A stretch of 64,000 nucleotides of DNA from an uncultured Nocardioides sp. (GCF_947488515.1 NZ_CANKZF010000001.1:1178001-1242000); one strand, 5' to 3'; shown: positions 8,868 through 17,707, counted from the stretch's first letter. A program made the numbers and translations. The notes: generated from the sequence alone by a model not told the origin.

Positions 8868-9836
8868 TCACTCAGGGACGAGCTCGGTGCCGTCGTCCCA
8901 GGTGTTGTCCTGCCACTCGTTCCCGGAGGCCGTCGGGTCGAAGGACGTGACGGGGCCGTACACGCCGCACAGGTCGTTGGTGCCCCGCTCGAAGACGTTG
9001 CCGGTGACGACCACCCCGGTGGCGACGGGAAAGGCCTTGCCCGGCGCGTGGCCGAGGTAGGCGCAGTAGGACGCCGACGAGGCGTTGGCCTTGAGCAGGT
9101 TGTCCTCGACCACCACGTCGCGGATCGGACCGAAGTCGCCGAAGAGCGACAGGTCGGCGGTGCACCCGCCGTCGGTGTCGTTGAGCGTCGGCGTGCAGTG
9201 CAGCGTGTTGCGCCGGATGACCATGTGCGAGCCGCCGTTGGAGAGGAAGGCGTTGTTGTGCGCGGCCTCCCCGTCGGGGTTGAACTGCTCGTGGAGCCAC
9301 GAGTCCTCCACCAGGCAGCCGCTCCCGCAGTGGACGCTGTAGGCCCCTCCGGTGATGTCCGTACGGCGGACCGTGAGGTTGTCGCCCCACACCGCGCCGC
9401 CGATCCACTCGCCGGCGACGACGTCGGAGTCGACGACCTCGACCGAGAACGTCGGGTCGACCTGGGTGGCGGTGGACTCGACGCGCGGCACCCGTGACGA
9501 CTCGATCAGCACGTCCGGCGCCTGCACCACGATCGCCGGGCAGACCTCCGTGGCGTCCACCGCCGAGAGCACAGCGGTCTCGGTGATGGTGCACGGCCCC
9601 GTGTAGGGAGCGAGGTCGGTCTCGGGCGGGACGCCGGTGGTGTCGGCATCCGGGTAGGCGTCGGGGGCGGACGAGCTGGTCCCGGCGGATGCCGGCCCAT
9701 CGCTCGCGGCGGAGTCCTGAGGGGTCGCGGCCGTGGGCTCGTCGTCGAGCAGCCGGACGGCGACGACCGCGAGGACGGCCACGACGACCGCCACCACGAC
9801 AGCGGCCAGGACCGCGCGCGAGCGTGTGCGTGTCAT
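8868..9836 (-). CDS. Membrane-anchored beta-helix protein, paralogue of the gene at 4753
   Basis: The 322-aa product has a single N-terminal transmembrane helix (about residues 8-30), a Ser/Ala/Asp-rich linker, and an extracellular domain. That domain is colinear with the C-terminal half of the protein at 4753-6252, sharing segments such as AYTGPCTIT-like, DSWLH, NNAF-SNGGSHMV, NTLHCT, CGVYGPVTSFD. It lacks DUF4082. Even spacing of conserved cysteines in both suggests disulfides. The ATG at 9836 has AAGGAGG five bases upstream; a longer frame begins at 9974 but crosses the operator. The two paralogues probably do the same job at different distances from the membrane. Confidence 0.75.
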   Translation of the reverse strand: MTRTRSRAVLAAVVVAVVVAVLAVVAVRLLDDEPTAATPQDSAASDGPASAGTSSSAPDAYPDADTTGVPPETDLAPYTGPCTITETAVLSAVDATEVCPAIVVQAPDVLIESSRVPRVESTATQVDPTFSVEVVDSDVVAGEWIGGAVWGDNLTVRRTDITGGAYSVHCGSGCLVEDSWLHEQFNPDGEAAHNNAFLSNGGSHMVIRRNTLHCTPTLNDTDGGCTADLSLFGDFGPIRDVVVEDNLLKANASSASYCAYLGHAPGKAFPVATGVVVTGNVFERGTNDLCGVYGPVTSFDPTASGNEWQDNTWDDGTELVPE

Positions 9837-9858
9837 CGCCCCCTCCTTCGACGGCTCC

Positions 9859-9949
9859 ATCATCACGCGGAGCCGCGAGCGCTCGCGTACCCCAACCGGG
9901 GGATGTCGCGGCGCACGCTCCGGAGGGCGCCGGCGGCCCGTGATCGACT
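9859..9949. promoter_or_regulatory. Operator site C between divergent genes
   Basis: A near-perfect dyad TACCCC-AACC-GGGGGA lies at 9888-9903. On the plus strand a weak -10 TCGACT (9944-9949) is 48.5 bp from the centre, ahead of the gene at 9962. On the minus strand GATGAT (9864 to 9859) is 31.5 bp away, ahead of the gene at 9836, similar to the spacing at site H. Confidence 0.6.
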
Positions 9950-9961
9950 CGTGCCGTGGGG

Positions 9962-11116
9962 ATGACGATCGCATGTGTGTACAACGACGCTGCCGTGAGA
10001 CGGCACTGCCTCGACCGCTCCATCGAGGCGTACGACGGCCCGGTGGAGGTGGAGTACCTGCCGGTGGACAACACCGAGCACGCCCACACGTCCGCCGGCG
10101 CGGCGCTCAACCACGCCGTGCGGCAGGCCAGCCACGACGTCGTGGTGCTGGTGCACCAGGACGTCTACCTGCACGACCTGGACCGGCTGGCCGCGTGCGC
10201 GGCGGCGCTGGAGGACGAGCGCTGGGGCATCCTCGGCGCCAACGGGGTCACCGCCGACCACACGTCCGTGGGCCGGCTGCGCGACCGCGTCATCCTGATC
10301 GGGGAGTCGGCGCCCGACCCGGTGCCGGTCGACACCCTCGACGAGGTGCTGCTCATCGCCCGACGCGACGACCTGCTCCGCGAACCGCTCAGCGAGGAGC
10401 CGGAGCTGGCGTGGCACGCCTACGCCGTGGAGTACTCGCTGCGGGTCCGGGCCACGGGCCGGCTCGCCGGAGCCGTGGACACGGCGATCACCCACAACAG
10501 CATGTCCACGAACCTGGCGCGGCTCGACGAGGCGCACCGCCACGTCGGTGACCTCTACCCGGCGCTCGTCCCGATCCACACGACGTGCGGCACGGTCGAC
10601 CCCGGCGCGCGGGACTGGGGCCGGCTCCCGCTCATCCGCGACCACGGCTGGCGCCGCCGCTGGCTGCAGCAGTCCCGGATCGCGGCCCGCGTGCGCTCGG
10701 AGCTCGGCGTCCAGGTCGTGCTCGCCGACATCGCGCACGAGGTGGACCTCCTCGGCTACTCCCGGGAGCAGCCGCTCCACCTGCTCAACGCCGACCGTCG
10801 TGGGGGCTTCGCCGCCGAGGCCGGTGGGTCCGTCGTCCTCGAGCGCGACGGCCGTCCGGTGGTGATGTCCGCCGTCGCGCCGCGACACGTGCGCGACTCC
10901 CTGATGTCGCTCGGCCGGGCCGAGCACGTCCTGGTCACCGGCCTCGCGGTGTCCGACCTCGCCGACCTCGGTCCGGAGGTCAGTGGCCGCGACTGGCTCG
11001 CGGGCGTGCAGTGGGACGAGGTCTGGCTGGTGCGCGGACAGTCCGCCCGACAGCGGCCGGCGGAGTGGTCCCGGCGCCAGGCCGTCCCGCTCGGCGCGAG
11101 CCTGCCACGCAGCTGA
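9962..11116 (+). CDS. Glycosyltransferase-like protein (GT2-like, HQD type)
   Basis: The 384-aa product has an N-terminal GT-A-like domain. It contains a segment of the form ALNHAVRQASHDVVVLVHQDVYL near residues 48-70 (shown here only as landmarks: LNHA and HQDVYLHD), which fits the Glyco_tranf_2_5 family where HQDV replaces the usual DxD motif. The C-terminal 150 residues form a separate region of unknown role. The ATG at 9962 is preferred over a GTG two codons upstream. It lies 13 bases after a weak -10 of operator site C and may be leaderless. Probably transfers a sugar in repeat-unit assembly; donor and acceptor are unknown. Confidence 0.65.
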   Translation: MTIACVYNDAAVRRHCLDRSIEAYDGPVEVEYLPVDNTEHAHTSAGAALNHAVRQASHDVVVLVHQDVYLHDLDRLAACAAALEDERWGILGANGVTADHTSVGRLRDRVILIGESAPDPVPVDTLDEVLLIARRDDLLREPLSEEPELAWHAYAVEYSLRVRATGRLAGAVDTAITHNSMSTNLARLDEAHRHVGDLYPALVPIHTTCGTVDPGARDWGRLPLIRDHGWRRRWLQQSRIAARVRSELGVQVVLADIAHEVDLLGYSREQPLHLLNADRRGGFAAEAGGSVVLERDGRPVVMSAVAPRHVRDSLMSLGRAEHVLVTGLAVSDLADLGPEVSGRDWLAGVQWDEVWLVRGQSARQRPAEWSRRQAVPLGASLPRS

Positions 11117-11134
11117 GGACCGGCGGACCGGCGG

Positions 11135-11545
11135 TCAGCCCGCCGCGGCGTCCGCGACGGCCACCGCGACGGCGTACTCGTCGCAGTGGGACAGCGACAC
11201 GTGGATCGACCCGGCTCCCCGGCTCTCGGCGAGCACGCGGACGTCACCGCCGAGGCGCACGCTGGGCGCGCCGTCGGCGTCGCGGCCGATCTCGATCGAG
11301 CGCCACGCGAGGGGAGCGTCGCGGGCCGGGCGCAACGCCTTGAGGACCGCCTCCTTCGCCGCCATCCGGGCCGCGAGGTGCAGCTCGGGACGTGCTCGGG
11401 AGGTGCAGTAGTCGATCTCGTCGTCGGTGAACCAGCGCCGCAGGAACCGGTCGCCGGCGGTCCGGTGCAGCGCCGCGATGCGGGCCACCGACACGATGTC
11501 GGTGCCCGTGCCGATCGTGCCCCGCACCTGGCTGCTGCCGCCCAT
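11135..11545 (-). CDS. acpS: Holo-[acyl-carrier-protein] synthase (AcpS type)
   Basis: This 136-aa phosphopantetheinyl transferase moves 4'-phosphopantetheine from coenzyme A to the conserved serine of an ACP. The signature GTGTDIVSV lies near residues 12-20 (metal-binding Asp), and ARMAAKEAVLKAL near residue 65 matches the (W/R)xAKEA motif. The ATG at 11545 has GAGGAG upstream. It diverges from an ACP operon and shares operator site D with it; its own -10 (TAGTGT) has the canonical 47.5-bp spacing. This strongly suggests it activates the ACPs at 11750 and 20581, though it could also be the genome's general AcpS. Confidence 0.85.
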   Translation of the reverse strand: MGGSSQVRGTIGTGTDIVSVARIAALHRTAGDRFLRRWFTDDEIDYCTSRARPELHLAARMAAKEAVLKALRPARDAPLAWRSIEIGRDADGAPSVRLGGDVRVLAESRGAGSIHVSLSHCDEYAVAVAVADAAAG

Positions 11546-11592
11546 GTCACGACTCCTCGGTCCGGCCGTCCCCCGCGGCGGCCACGGCTCCG

Positions 11593-11697
11593 ACACTAGG
11601 CACGTCACCCGGACGGGCGGGGCGCCGCCACCACCCTCACCACTATTGGGGAGTGTTCCTGCCACGCGCTTCCGCCCCTCCCCGCCCCTGCTCCACT
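11593..11697. promoter_or_regulatory. Operator site D between acpS and the ACP operon
   Basis: The element CACCAC-TATT-GGGGAG lies at 11638-11653. On the minus strand a TAGTGT -10 (11598 to 11593) is exactly 47.5 bp from the centre and heads acpS. On the plus strand a weaker TCCACT (11692-11697) is 46.5 bp away and would head the ACP operon, leaving a leader of about 45 nt. Confidence 0.65.
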
Positions 11698-11749
11698 GGG
11701 TGGCGGGTCGACTGGGGTGGAGGCCCGGACACAGCCAGGGGAGGCGAAG

Positions 11750-12019
11750 GTGCACGACCAGATCAGGAACGAGCTCCGAGAATTCATCGGCGACAACTAC
11801 CTCTTCGGTGACCACGACAGGTTGCCCGAGGACGAGGCATCTCTGCTCGAGGAGGGCATCGTGGACTCCACGGGCATCCTCGAGCTGATCGAGTTCCTCG
11901 AGGACCACTTCGGGATCGTCGTCGGCGAGTCCGAGACGGTCTTCGAGAACCTCGGGAGCGTGGGCGGCCTCACCAGGTTCGTCGCGTCCAAGACCCTCGC
12001 CGGACAGACCGTGGGCTGA
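11750..12019 (+). CDS. Acyl carrier protein (first copy)
   Basis: The 89-aa acidic protein has the ACP fold pattern. GIVDSTGILEL places the phosphopantetheine-accepting serine at residue 40, followed by the helix II-III sequence FLEDHFGIVV. The GTG at 11750 was chosen because GGGGAGG precedes it with a five-base spacer; an ATG 33 bases upstream would extend it without a good ribosome site. It begins an operon with an acyltransferase, asparagine synthase, NAD-synthase-like ligase, Wzz-like protein and glycosyltransferase. Its stand-alone form and position suggest it carries an acyl or aminoacyl group used to decorate the polysaccharide. The cargo is unknown. Confidence 0.85.
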   Translation: MHDQIRNELREFIGDNYLFGDHDRLPEDEASLLEEGIVDSTGILELIEFLEDHFGIVVGESETVFENLGSVGGLTRFVASKTLAGQTVG

Positions 12020-12043
12020 GGCCTGCAGCTTCGGAGAGCAGCC

Positions 12044-12955
12044 ATGGGGGAAGTCCACGACCGGGTCGAGGACCCGGACGTCCGTCCGTTCCGCACGGAC
12101 GTCGACAAGTACTACACGATCACGGCGGGGGGCCGGCGTGGCCCGTCGCAACGCCTGCGACTGTGGATGTGGAACGCCGACTTCCGCGTGGTCGCGAGCT
12201 ACCGCTTCGACCAGTTCGCCCGGCAGTACCACGCCGAGCACCCGGTGAAGGGTCTGCCGGCGCGGGTCTTCGCCGTGGTCTGGCGACGACGGGTGATGAA
12301 CATCCACCACGCCGACCTCGACCCGAAGGCGCAGATCGGGCCCGGCCTGCTCCTCATGCACCACACGGGTGTGTTCGTCGGAGGCGCGGTCATCGGCGAC
12401 AACTGCGTCATGCACCACAACGTCACGATCGGGCAGCGGGTGGCCTCGGGCGACCAGGGCGTCCCCCGGCTGGGCGACAACGTGTGGATCGGTCCCGGTG
12501 CGACGATCACCGGTGACGTCACGATCGGCGACGGCGCCACGATCTCCGCCGGCAGCGTCGTGTCGCGCGACGTGCCCGCACGCGCACTGGTCGCCGGCAA
12601 CCCGGGGCGGGTCATCGCCTCCGACTACGACAACTCCGCGATGCTCAACTACCGCGTACGCCGAGCGCCGGTCGCAGCGGTCGCTCCCGCGCCGGCGCCG
12701 GAGGCCGCACCCGCGACGGCGTCCGAGCCGGCTCCGGAGCAGCGACCCGACGCCGCCCACGTGGACCGCGCGCTCGCCGAGTACGCACGCCTTCGCGACC
12801 CCGACGGGGACCGGCACCTCGAGGCGGTGAAGGCGGCGATCTTCCTGGAGGACGTCTTCCACGTCGTGCTCCGCGAGGAGCAGATCGACCCCGACCTGCT
12901 CGGCACCGCCGAGGGCATGCGCGCGGTGCTCGCGCGGGCCGGCGGGACGGACTGA
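12044..12955 (+). CDS. Serine-acetyltransferase-like hexapeptide acyltransferase with ACP-like C-terminal tail
   Basis: The 303-aa product has an N-terminal helical part, then a left-handed beta-helix domain of hexapeptide repeats (about residues 90-190) with HHTGVFVGG and HHNVTIGQ, as in serine O-acetyltransferases and related sugar acyltransferases. An Ala/Pro-rich linker (about 208-240) leads to a C-terminal helical tail. In that tail FLEDVFHVV and a later LG...G pattern align with helices II-III of the neighbouring ACP. The serine position is occupied by His and the preceding Asp by Arg, so it cannot carry phosphopantetheine. ATG at 12044; stop overlaps the next ATG by one base. Likely uses an ACP- or CoA-bound acyl donor. 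Confidence 0.7.
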   Translation: MGEVHDRVEDPDVRPFRTDVDKYYTITAGGRRGPSQRLRLWMWNADFRVVASYRFDQFARQYHAEHPVKGLPARVFAVVWRRRVMNIHHADLDPKAQIGPGLLLMHHTGVFVGGAVIGDNCVMHHNVTIGQRVASGDQGVPRLGDNVWIGPGATITGDVTIGDGATISAGSVVSRDVPARALVAGNPGRVIASDYDNSAMLNYRVRRAPVAAVAPAPAPEAAPATASEPAPEQRPDAAHVDRALAEYARLRDPDGDRHLEAVKAAIFLEDVFHVVLREEQIDPDLLGTAEGMRAVLARAGGTD

Positions 12956-14946
12956 TGTGCGGCATCTGCGGCGTCGTCGTCCTCGACGGCCCACCCCCGG
13001 ACCGGGAGCTCGTCACCCGGATGATCGGTCGGCTGCGCCACCGCGGTCCGGACGGAAGCGGCCTCTACCGCGACGACCACGCCGCGCTCGGGCACACGCG
13101 GCTGGCGATCATCGACACGGAGGGCGGGGCGCAGCCGCTGTCCAACGAGGACGAGACCCTGTGGATCTCGTTCAACGGCGAGATCTTCAACTACGTCGAG
13201 CTGGGTGAGGAGCTGCGCCGCTGCGGCCACCGTTTCCGCACCGCGAGCGACACCGAGGTCGTCGTGCACGCCTGGGAGGAGTGGGGCGAGCAGTGCTTCA
13301 CCCGCTTCAACGGCCAGTGGGCCCTGGCCCTGTGGGACTCGCGCGAGCAGCGGCTCGTCCTCTCGCGCGACCGCCTCGGCGTGCGCCCGCTCTTCTTCAC
13401 GCGTGACCGGCACAGGATCGCCTTCGCCTCCGAGGTCAAGGCGCTGATGGCCGACCCGGCCCTGCCGCGTGCCTTCGACCCCATCGGGCTCGACGAGGTG
13501 CTGACCTACTGGTCGACGGTCGCCCCCCGCACGGTGTTCGCCGGCATCGAGCAGCTCGAGCCCGGCCACGTCGCGGTGCTGGACCGCGACGGCTTCCGGC
13601 GCCACCCCTACTGGAGCATCGACTTCCCCGACCGGGACACCGAGCCGGGGCAGGACATCGAGACCAACGCCGCCGAGCTGCGCGAGCGCCTCGTCGAGGC
13701 GGCCAGGCTGCGCTTCGTGCGCAGCGACGTACCCGTCGGTGCCTACCTCTCCGGAGGCATCGACTCCTCCATCACCGCCGCGGTGATCGCGAGGTACACC
13801 GAGGCGCCGCTGCACACCTTCTCGCTGAGGTTCACCGACGCGGAGTTCGACGAAGGGGTCCACCAGCAGAAGATGGTGGCCGAGCTCGGCGCCCAGCACG
13901 AGGAGATCACCGTCTCCCCCGCCGACGTCGCCGAGGTCTTCCCCGAGGTGGTGCGGCACACCGAGACGCCCGTGCTGCGCACCGCGCCCGCGCCGCTGTT
14001 CCTGCTGTCGCGGCTGGTGCGGGACAACGGCTACAAGGTCGTGGTGACGGGCGAGGGTGCCGACGAGGTGCTCGGCGGCTACGACATCTTCCGGGAGGGC
14101 CGGGTGCGCGCCTTCTGGGCGCGCGACCCGGGCTCGGCCACCCGCGACCGCGCGGTCGAGCTGCTCTACCCGTGGATGGAGCGCAACCCCGGCACCGCCC
14201 CGGCCTTCGCGCGCAGCTTCTTCGGCCAGGACCTCGACGCCGACGACCCCGCCATCTCCCACCGCCCGCGGTGGGCCTCGACCAGCGCGGTCAAGGCGAT
14301 GCTGTCCCCCGACCTCCGGGCCGAGCTGGACCGCGGCCCCGACGTCGTGTCGCGGATGCCGTCCGGCAGCGACGCCTGGGACCCGCTCTCACGCGCCCAG
14401 TGGTTGGAGATGACGACGCTCCTGCCGGGCTACATCCTGTCCAGCCAGGGCGACCGGATGCTGATGGGCAACTCGGTGGAGGGGCGCTTCCCGTTCCTCG
14501 ACAAGGAGGTCGTCGAGCTCGCCAACCGGCTCCCGGCGCGCCACAAGCTGTGCGGGCTCGACGAGAAGCACCTGCTGAAGATCGCCTTCGAGGACCTCGT
14601 CCCCGAGCAGATCCGCCGCCGGCCCAAGCAGCCCTACCGCTCCCCGGACACCGCCAGCTTCTTCCGCGGCACGCCGCCGGAGTGGCTGACCGAGGTGACC
14701 TCGCCCGAGGCCCTCGCCGCGGCAGGGGTCTTCGCCCCGCGGCCGGTGGCCGGGCTGCTCGCCAAGGCCGCCCGCACCGGCGGCGTGCGGGCGGGGAACA
14801 CCGACAACATGCGCCTGCTCGCGGTCGTCTCGACCCAGCTGCTCCACCAGCAGCTCGTCGTCGACGCCGGGTCGGCGAGCGACGACGCACCACCCGCGCC
14901 GATGACCGTCATCGACCGGGTCCAGCACGTGAGGAGCACCGCATGA
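12955..14946 (+). CDS. asnB: Glutamine-dependent asparagine synthase-family amidotransferase
   Basis: The 663-aa product starts MCGICG, with Cys2 as the glutaminase nucleophile of class II amidotransferases. The AMP-forming synthetase domain has SGGIDSS near residue 266, and GEGADEVLGGY near 365. Full-length and intact. Family members outside primary metabolism amidate carboxylates in antibiotics and surface sugars, and one branch (XrtA-associated amidotransferase) occurs in exosortase-linked polysaccharide loci. Its place between an ACP/acyltransferase pair and an NAD-synthase-like gene, with one- and four-base overlaps, argues for a role in this pathway rather than general asparagine supply. 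The symbol denotes the family. Confidence 0.88.
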   Translation: MCGICGVVVLDGPPPDRELVTRMIGRLRHRGPDGSGLYRDDHAALGHTRLAIIDTEGGAQPLSNEDETLWISFNGEIFNYVELGEELRRCGHRFRTASDTEVVVHAWEEWGEQCFTRFNGQWALALWDSREQRLVLSRDRLGVRPLFFTRDRHRIAFASEVKALMADPALPRAFDPIGLDEVLTYWSTVAPRTVFAGIEQLEPGHVAVLDRDGFRRHPYWSIDFPDRDTEPGQDIETNAAELRERLVEAARLRFVRSDVPVGAYLSGGIDSSITAAVIARYTEAPLHTFSLRFTDAEFDEGVHQQKMVAELGAQHEEITVSPADVAEVFPEVVRHTETPVLRTAPAPLFLLSRLVRDNGYKVVVTGEGADEVLGGYDIFREGRVRAFWARDPGSATRDRAVELLYPWMERNPGTAPAFARSFFGQDLDADDPAISHRPRWASTSAVKAMLSPDLRAELDRGPDVVSRMPSGSDAWDPLSRAQWLEMTTLLPGYILSSQGDRMLMGNSVEGRFPFLDKEVVELANRLPARHKLCGLDEKHLLKIAFEDLVPEQIRRRPKQPYRSPDTASFFRGTPPEWLTEVTSPEALAAAGVFAPRPVAGLLAKAARTGGVRAGNTDNMRLLAVVSTQLLHQQLVVDAGSASDDAPPAPMTVIDRVQHVRSTA

Positions 14947-15965
14947 CCACCGTCCAGAGCGGCAGCCAGACCAGCAGCCAGGTCGACAGCCAGGTCGACG
15001 CCGACGTGCTCGCCATCGACGCCGAGGCGGAGGTCGCACGGATCAGCGCCTCGCTGCGCGGCTACCTCAGCCGCGCCCGCCGCAAGGGGGCGATCGTCGC
15101 GCTGTCCGGTGGCATCGACTCCAGCGTGGTCGCCGCCCTGTGCGTCGCCGCGATCGGCAAGGACCGGGTCTTCGGCATCCACATGCCCGAGCGGGACTCC
15201 TCCGAGGACACGCTCGCGTTCAGCACGCTCGTCTCCGACTCGCTCGGCATCGACTCGGTCGTGGAGGACATCACCCCGGTGCTCGAGGCGGCCCGCTGCT
15301 ACGAGCGACGCGACGACGCGATCCGCATGGTGTGCCCCGACTACGGCCCCGACCACAAGTCCAAGATCGTGCTGCCGAGCGTCGTGGAGTCCGAGAGCCT
15401 GCGGCTCTACTCCGTGGTCGTGCAGGCGCCCGACGGCACCACGACCCGCCACCGCCTGACGACCGAGTCCTACCTCGGCATCGTGGCGGCGACGAACTTC
15501 AAGCAGCGGGCCCGCCGGATGACGGAGTACTACCACGCCGACCGGCTCAACTACGTCGTCACCGGCACGCCCAACCGCCTGGAGTACGACCAGGGCTTCT
15601 TCGTGAAGCTCGGTGACGGGGCGGCCGACGTGAAGCCGATCGCCCACCTCTACAAGACCCAGGTCTACGCGCTCGCGGACTTCCTCGGCGTCCCCGAGCA
15701 GGTCCGGACCCGGCCGTCGACGACCGACACCTACTCGCTGCCGCAGTCGCAGGAGGAGTTCTACTTCTCCCTGCCGTGGAACCTCATGGACCTCTGCCTG
15801 CACGGCAAGAACACCGGCCGACCGATCGAGCAGGTCGCCGAGTCCACCGGTCTCACGACCGCCCAGGTCGAGCGCGTCTACGGCGACATCGACCAGAAGC
15901 GCAAGACCACCGCCTACCTCCACCTGCCGCCGCAGCTGGTCGAGCCCGTGCAGGAGATCGGATGA
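14943..15965 (+). CDS. NAD synthase-like ATP pyrophosphatase
   Basis: The 340-aa product belongs to the NadE/N-type ATP-PPase fold: the P-loop SGGIDSSVVAAL lies at about residues 55-66. NAATNFKQR-like (shown as TNFKQRARRM) and GTPNRLEYDQGFF sequences match the family's active-site loops. It lacks the nitrilase-type glutaminase domain, so it would use free ammonia or ammonia from a partner. The partner could be the asparagine-synthase-type protein encoded just upstream (ATGA overlap). A 60-residue insertion around 110-160 with several charged residues is unlike housekeeping NadE. It may ligate an amide in the polysaccharide pathway; true NAD synthesis cannot be excluded. Confidence 0.7.
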   Translation: MTTVQSGSQTSSQVDSQVDADVLAIDAEAEVARISASLRGYLSRARRKGAIVALSGGIDSSVVAALCVAAIGKDRVFGIHMPERDSSEDTLAFSTLVSDSLGIDSVVEDITPVLEAARCYERRDDAIRMVCPDYGPDHKSKIVLPSVVESESLRLYSVVVQAPDGTTTRHRLTTESYLGIVAATNFKQRARRMTEYYHADRLNYVVTGTPNRLEYDQGFFVKLGDGAADVKPIAHLYKTQVYALADFLGVPEQVRTRPSTTDTYSLPQSQEEFYFSLPWNLMDLCLHGKNTGRPIEQVAESTGLTTAQVERVYGDIDQKRKTTAYLHLPPQLVEPVQEIG

Positions 15966-15990
15966 GGAACCGCGCCACCGGTGGGGCGGC

Positions 15991-16707
15991 ATGACCGCAC
16001 GGGACTTCCTCGCTGCTGCCCTGCGACGCTGGTACGTCGTGGTGCTCGGCGCTGCGCTCACGCTCGGGGTGTTCGCGGTGGTGCAGCGCCAGGCGCCGGT
16101 GTTCTTCACGCAGTACAACATCGTGGTCGTCGGGCCGTCGGGCACCGAGCACGACAACAACGTCCTCGAGAACCCGCGCTACGGCCTGCAGCCCCTCGTC
16201 GGGGTCGTCTCCACCGACCTCAACGACGGCCATCCGCCGCTGCTGACGGGTGACGTCGACGCCACGATGGTCGGGATGGGCGCCCGGGACGGGGTCCAGG
16301 TCCGCGTGCCCAACCTCGGCACGCAGTGGCGCCCGCTCTTCTCGGCCAACTACCTCGACGTGCAGGTGGCGGGCGCGACGCCCGACGAGGTGCACGCGCT
16401 GGCCCAGGAGACCTCGGCCCGGGTGGAGGAGGTGCTCACGCAGCGACAGGACGAGCTCGGGGTGCCGGCCAACCTGCGCGCCCACGCCGTACCGTCGTCC
16501 GCGGACCCCATCGTCTATCCCATGCAGGGCAGCAGGACCCGCGCGCTCGGGGCCACCGGGCTCACCGGCATCGCCCTGACCGCCGTCCTGGTCTTCTGGC
16601 TCGAGCGCTGGCGCCCGCGCCGCCGCCCGGCGGGAGCGGCCGCCGCTGCGCCTGCGAGACGTCCGCTGGTGCGTCGGCGTACCCGGTCCGCGGAGGTGAT
16701 GGCATGA
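15991..16707 (+). CDS. Wzz-like chain-length determinant / polysaccharide co-polymerase (first copy)
   Basis: The 238-aa protein has the two-helix topology of co-polymerases: TM1 at about residues 14-32, a roughly 150-residue extracytoplasmic domain, and TM2 at about 186-205, then a short basic cytoplasmic tail. No kinase domain is attached. Such proteins set polymer length or help export. ATG at 15991 is 25 bp after the preceding stop and its TGA overlaps the next start (ATGA). A second, sequence-divergent Wzz-like gene lies at 20881, so the locus encodes two co-polymerases. Confidence 0.7.
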   Translation: MTARDFLAAALRRWYVVVLGAALTLGVFAVVQRQAPVFFTQYNIVVVGPSGTEHDNNVLENPRYGLQPLVGVVSTDLNDGHPPLLTGDVDATMVGMGARDGVQVRVPNLGTQWRPLFSANYLDVQVAGATPDEVHALAQETSARVEEVLTQRQDELGVPANLRAHAVPSSADPIVYPMQGSRTRALGATGLTGIALTAVLVFWLERWRPRRRPAGAAAAAPARRPLVRRRTRSAEVMA

Positions 16708-17699
16708 GCACCCCCGGGAGCACCCCGGTGGGGCCGGTGACGGTCGCGGTGGTGACCTGGAACAGCGCCGACGTGCTGCCCGGACTGGTGGCGTCGTTGC
16801 CCGTCGGCGCCGGTGACGTGCCCTACCGGCTCGTCGTGGTGGACAACGACTCGTCGGACGACACCGTCGCGGTGGCCCAGCGCCTGTGCCCGGACGCCAC
16901 CGTGGTGCAGACCGGACGCAACGCGGGCTACGCGGCCGGGGTCAACGCCGCGGTCGCCGCCACCCCCGACGCGCCGGCGGTGCTGGTGCTGAACCCGGAC
17001 GTACGCCTGGAGCCGGGCTGCCTGCCCACGCTGGTGGCGGCGCTCGACCGCCCGGGCACCGGGATCGCGGTCCCGCGGCTCGTCGACGGCGACGGCGAGC
17101 TGATCCACTCGATGCGCCGGCGCCCGACCCTGCTGAGGGCCTTCGCCGACGCGTTCATCGGCGCCACCGTCGCCGGCCGGTGGCCGGCGACCGGCGAGCT
17201 CGTGACCGATCCCGCCCCCTACGCCGACGACGCGACGCCGGACTGGGCCGAGGGATCGACCCAGCTGGTCAGCCGCGCATGCCTGGACGCCTGTGGGCCG
17301 TGGGACGAGTCCTACTTCCTCTACTCGGAGGAGACCGAGTTCCACCTGCGGGCCGGGAGGAGGGGCTTCGGCGTCCGCTACGTCGCCGACGCCTGTGCGG
17401 TCCACCTCGAGGGCGACTCCTCCACCTCGCCCCGGCTCTGGGCGCTCCTCACCGCCAACCGGCTGCGGCTGTTCTCGCGGTCGTCCTCCCGCCCGCGGAC
17501 CGCCCTGTACTGGGTGGCGCTCGTCCTGCGCGAGTCGAGCCGGGCGGCGCGGGGCGACGCCACCGCGCGGGCGGCTGTCCGCGTGCTGGTCCGCCCCGAG
17601 CTGCTGCGCGCCCCTCGCGGGCCCGCGTGGCTCGACCTCGCTACCCCAAATCCGGTACTCCGCCCCGGAGCGGTCCGCGCCGAGGCCGCGCGTCCGTAG
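16704..17699 (+). CDS. Family 2 glycosyltransferase
   Basis: The 331-aa product has a GT-A domain: VVTWNSADVLPGLVASL at the N-terminus, DNDSSDDT near 47-54, GYAAGVN, and LNPDVRLEPG near residue 96 (the DxD-like donor site). A C-terminal acceptor part has WAEGSTQLVSR and FLYSEETEFHLRAGRRG, typical of rhamnosyl- and related transferases. It likely adds a sugar to the lipid-linked repeat unit on the cytoplasmic face. The ATG at 16704 overlaps the Wzz stop. Its last codons contain operator site E for the next operon. Confidence 0.85.
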   Translation: MSTPGSTPVGPVTVAVVTWNSADVLPGLVASLPVGAGDVPYRLVVVDNDSSDDTVAVAQRLCPDATVVQTGRNAGYAAGVNAAVAATPDAPAVLVLNPDVRLEPGCLPTLVAALDRPGTGIAVPRLVDGDGELIHSMRRRPTLLRAFADAFIGATVAGRWPATGELVTDPAPYADDATPDWAEGSTQLVSRACLDACGPWDESYFLYSEETEFHLRAGRRGFGVRYVADACAVHLEGDSSTSPRLWALLTANRLRLFSRSSSRPRTALYWVALVLRESSRAARGDATARAAVRVLVRPELLRAPRGPAWLDLATPNPVLRPGAVRAEAARP

Positions 17700-17702
17700 C
17701 GT
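17642..17702 (+). promoter_or_regulatory. Operator site E and promoter of the ligase-decarboxylase operon
   Basis: The dyad TACCCC-AAAT-CCGGTA (17642-17657) has TACC/GGTA ends in perfect inverted arrangement and lies inside the 3' end of the glycosyltransferase gene. A TAGCGT -10 at 17697-17702 is 47.5 bp from its centre. The predicted start near 17708 coincides with the beginning of a hairpin. Confidence 0.72.
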
Positions 17703-17707
17703 GGTCC

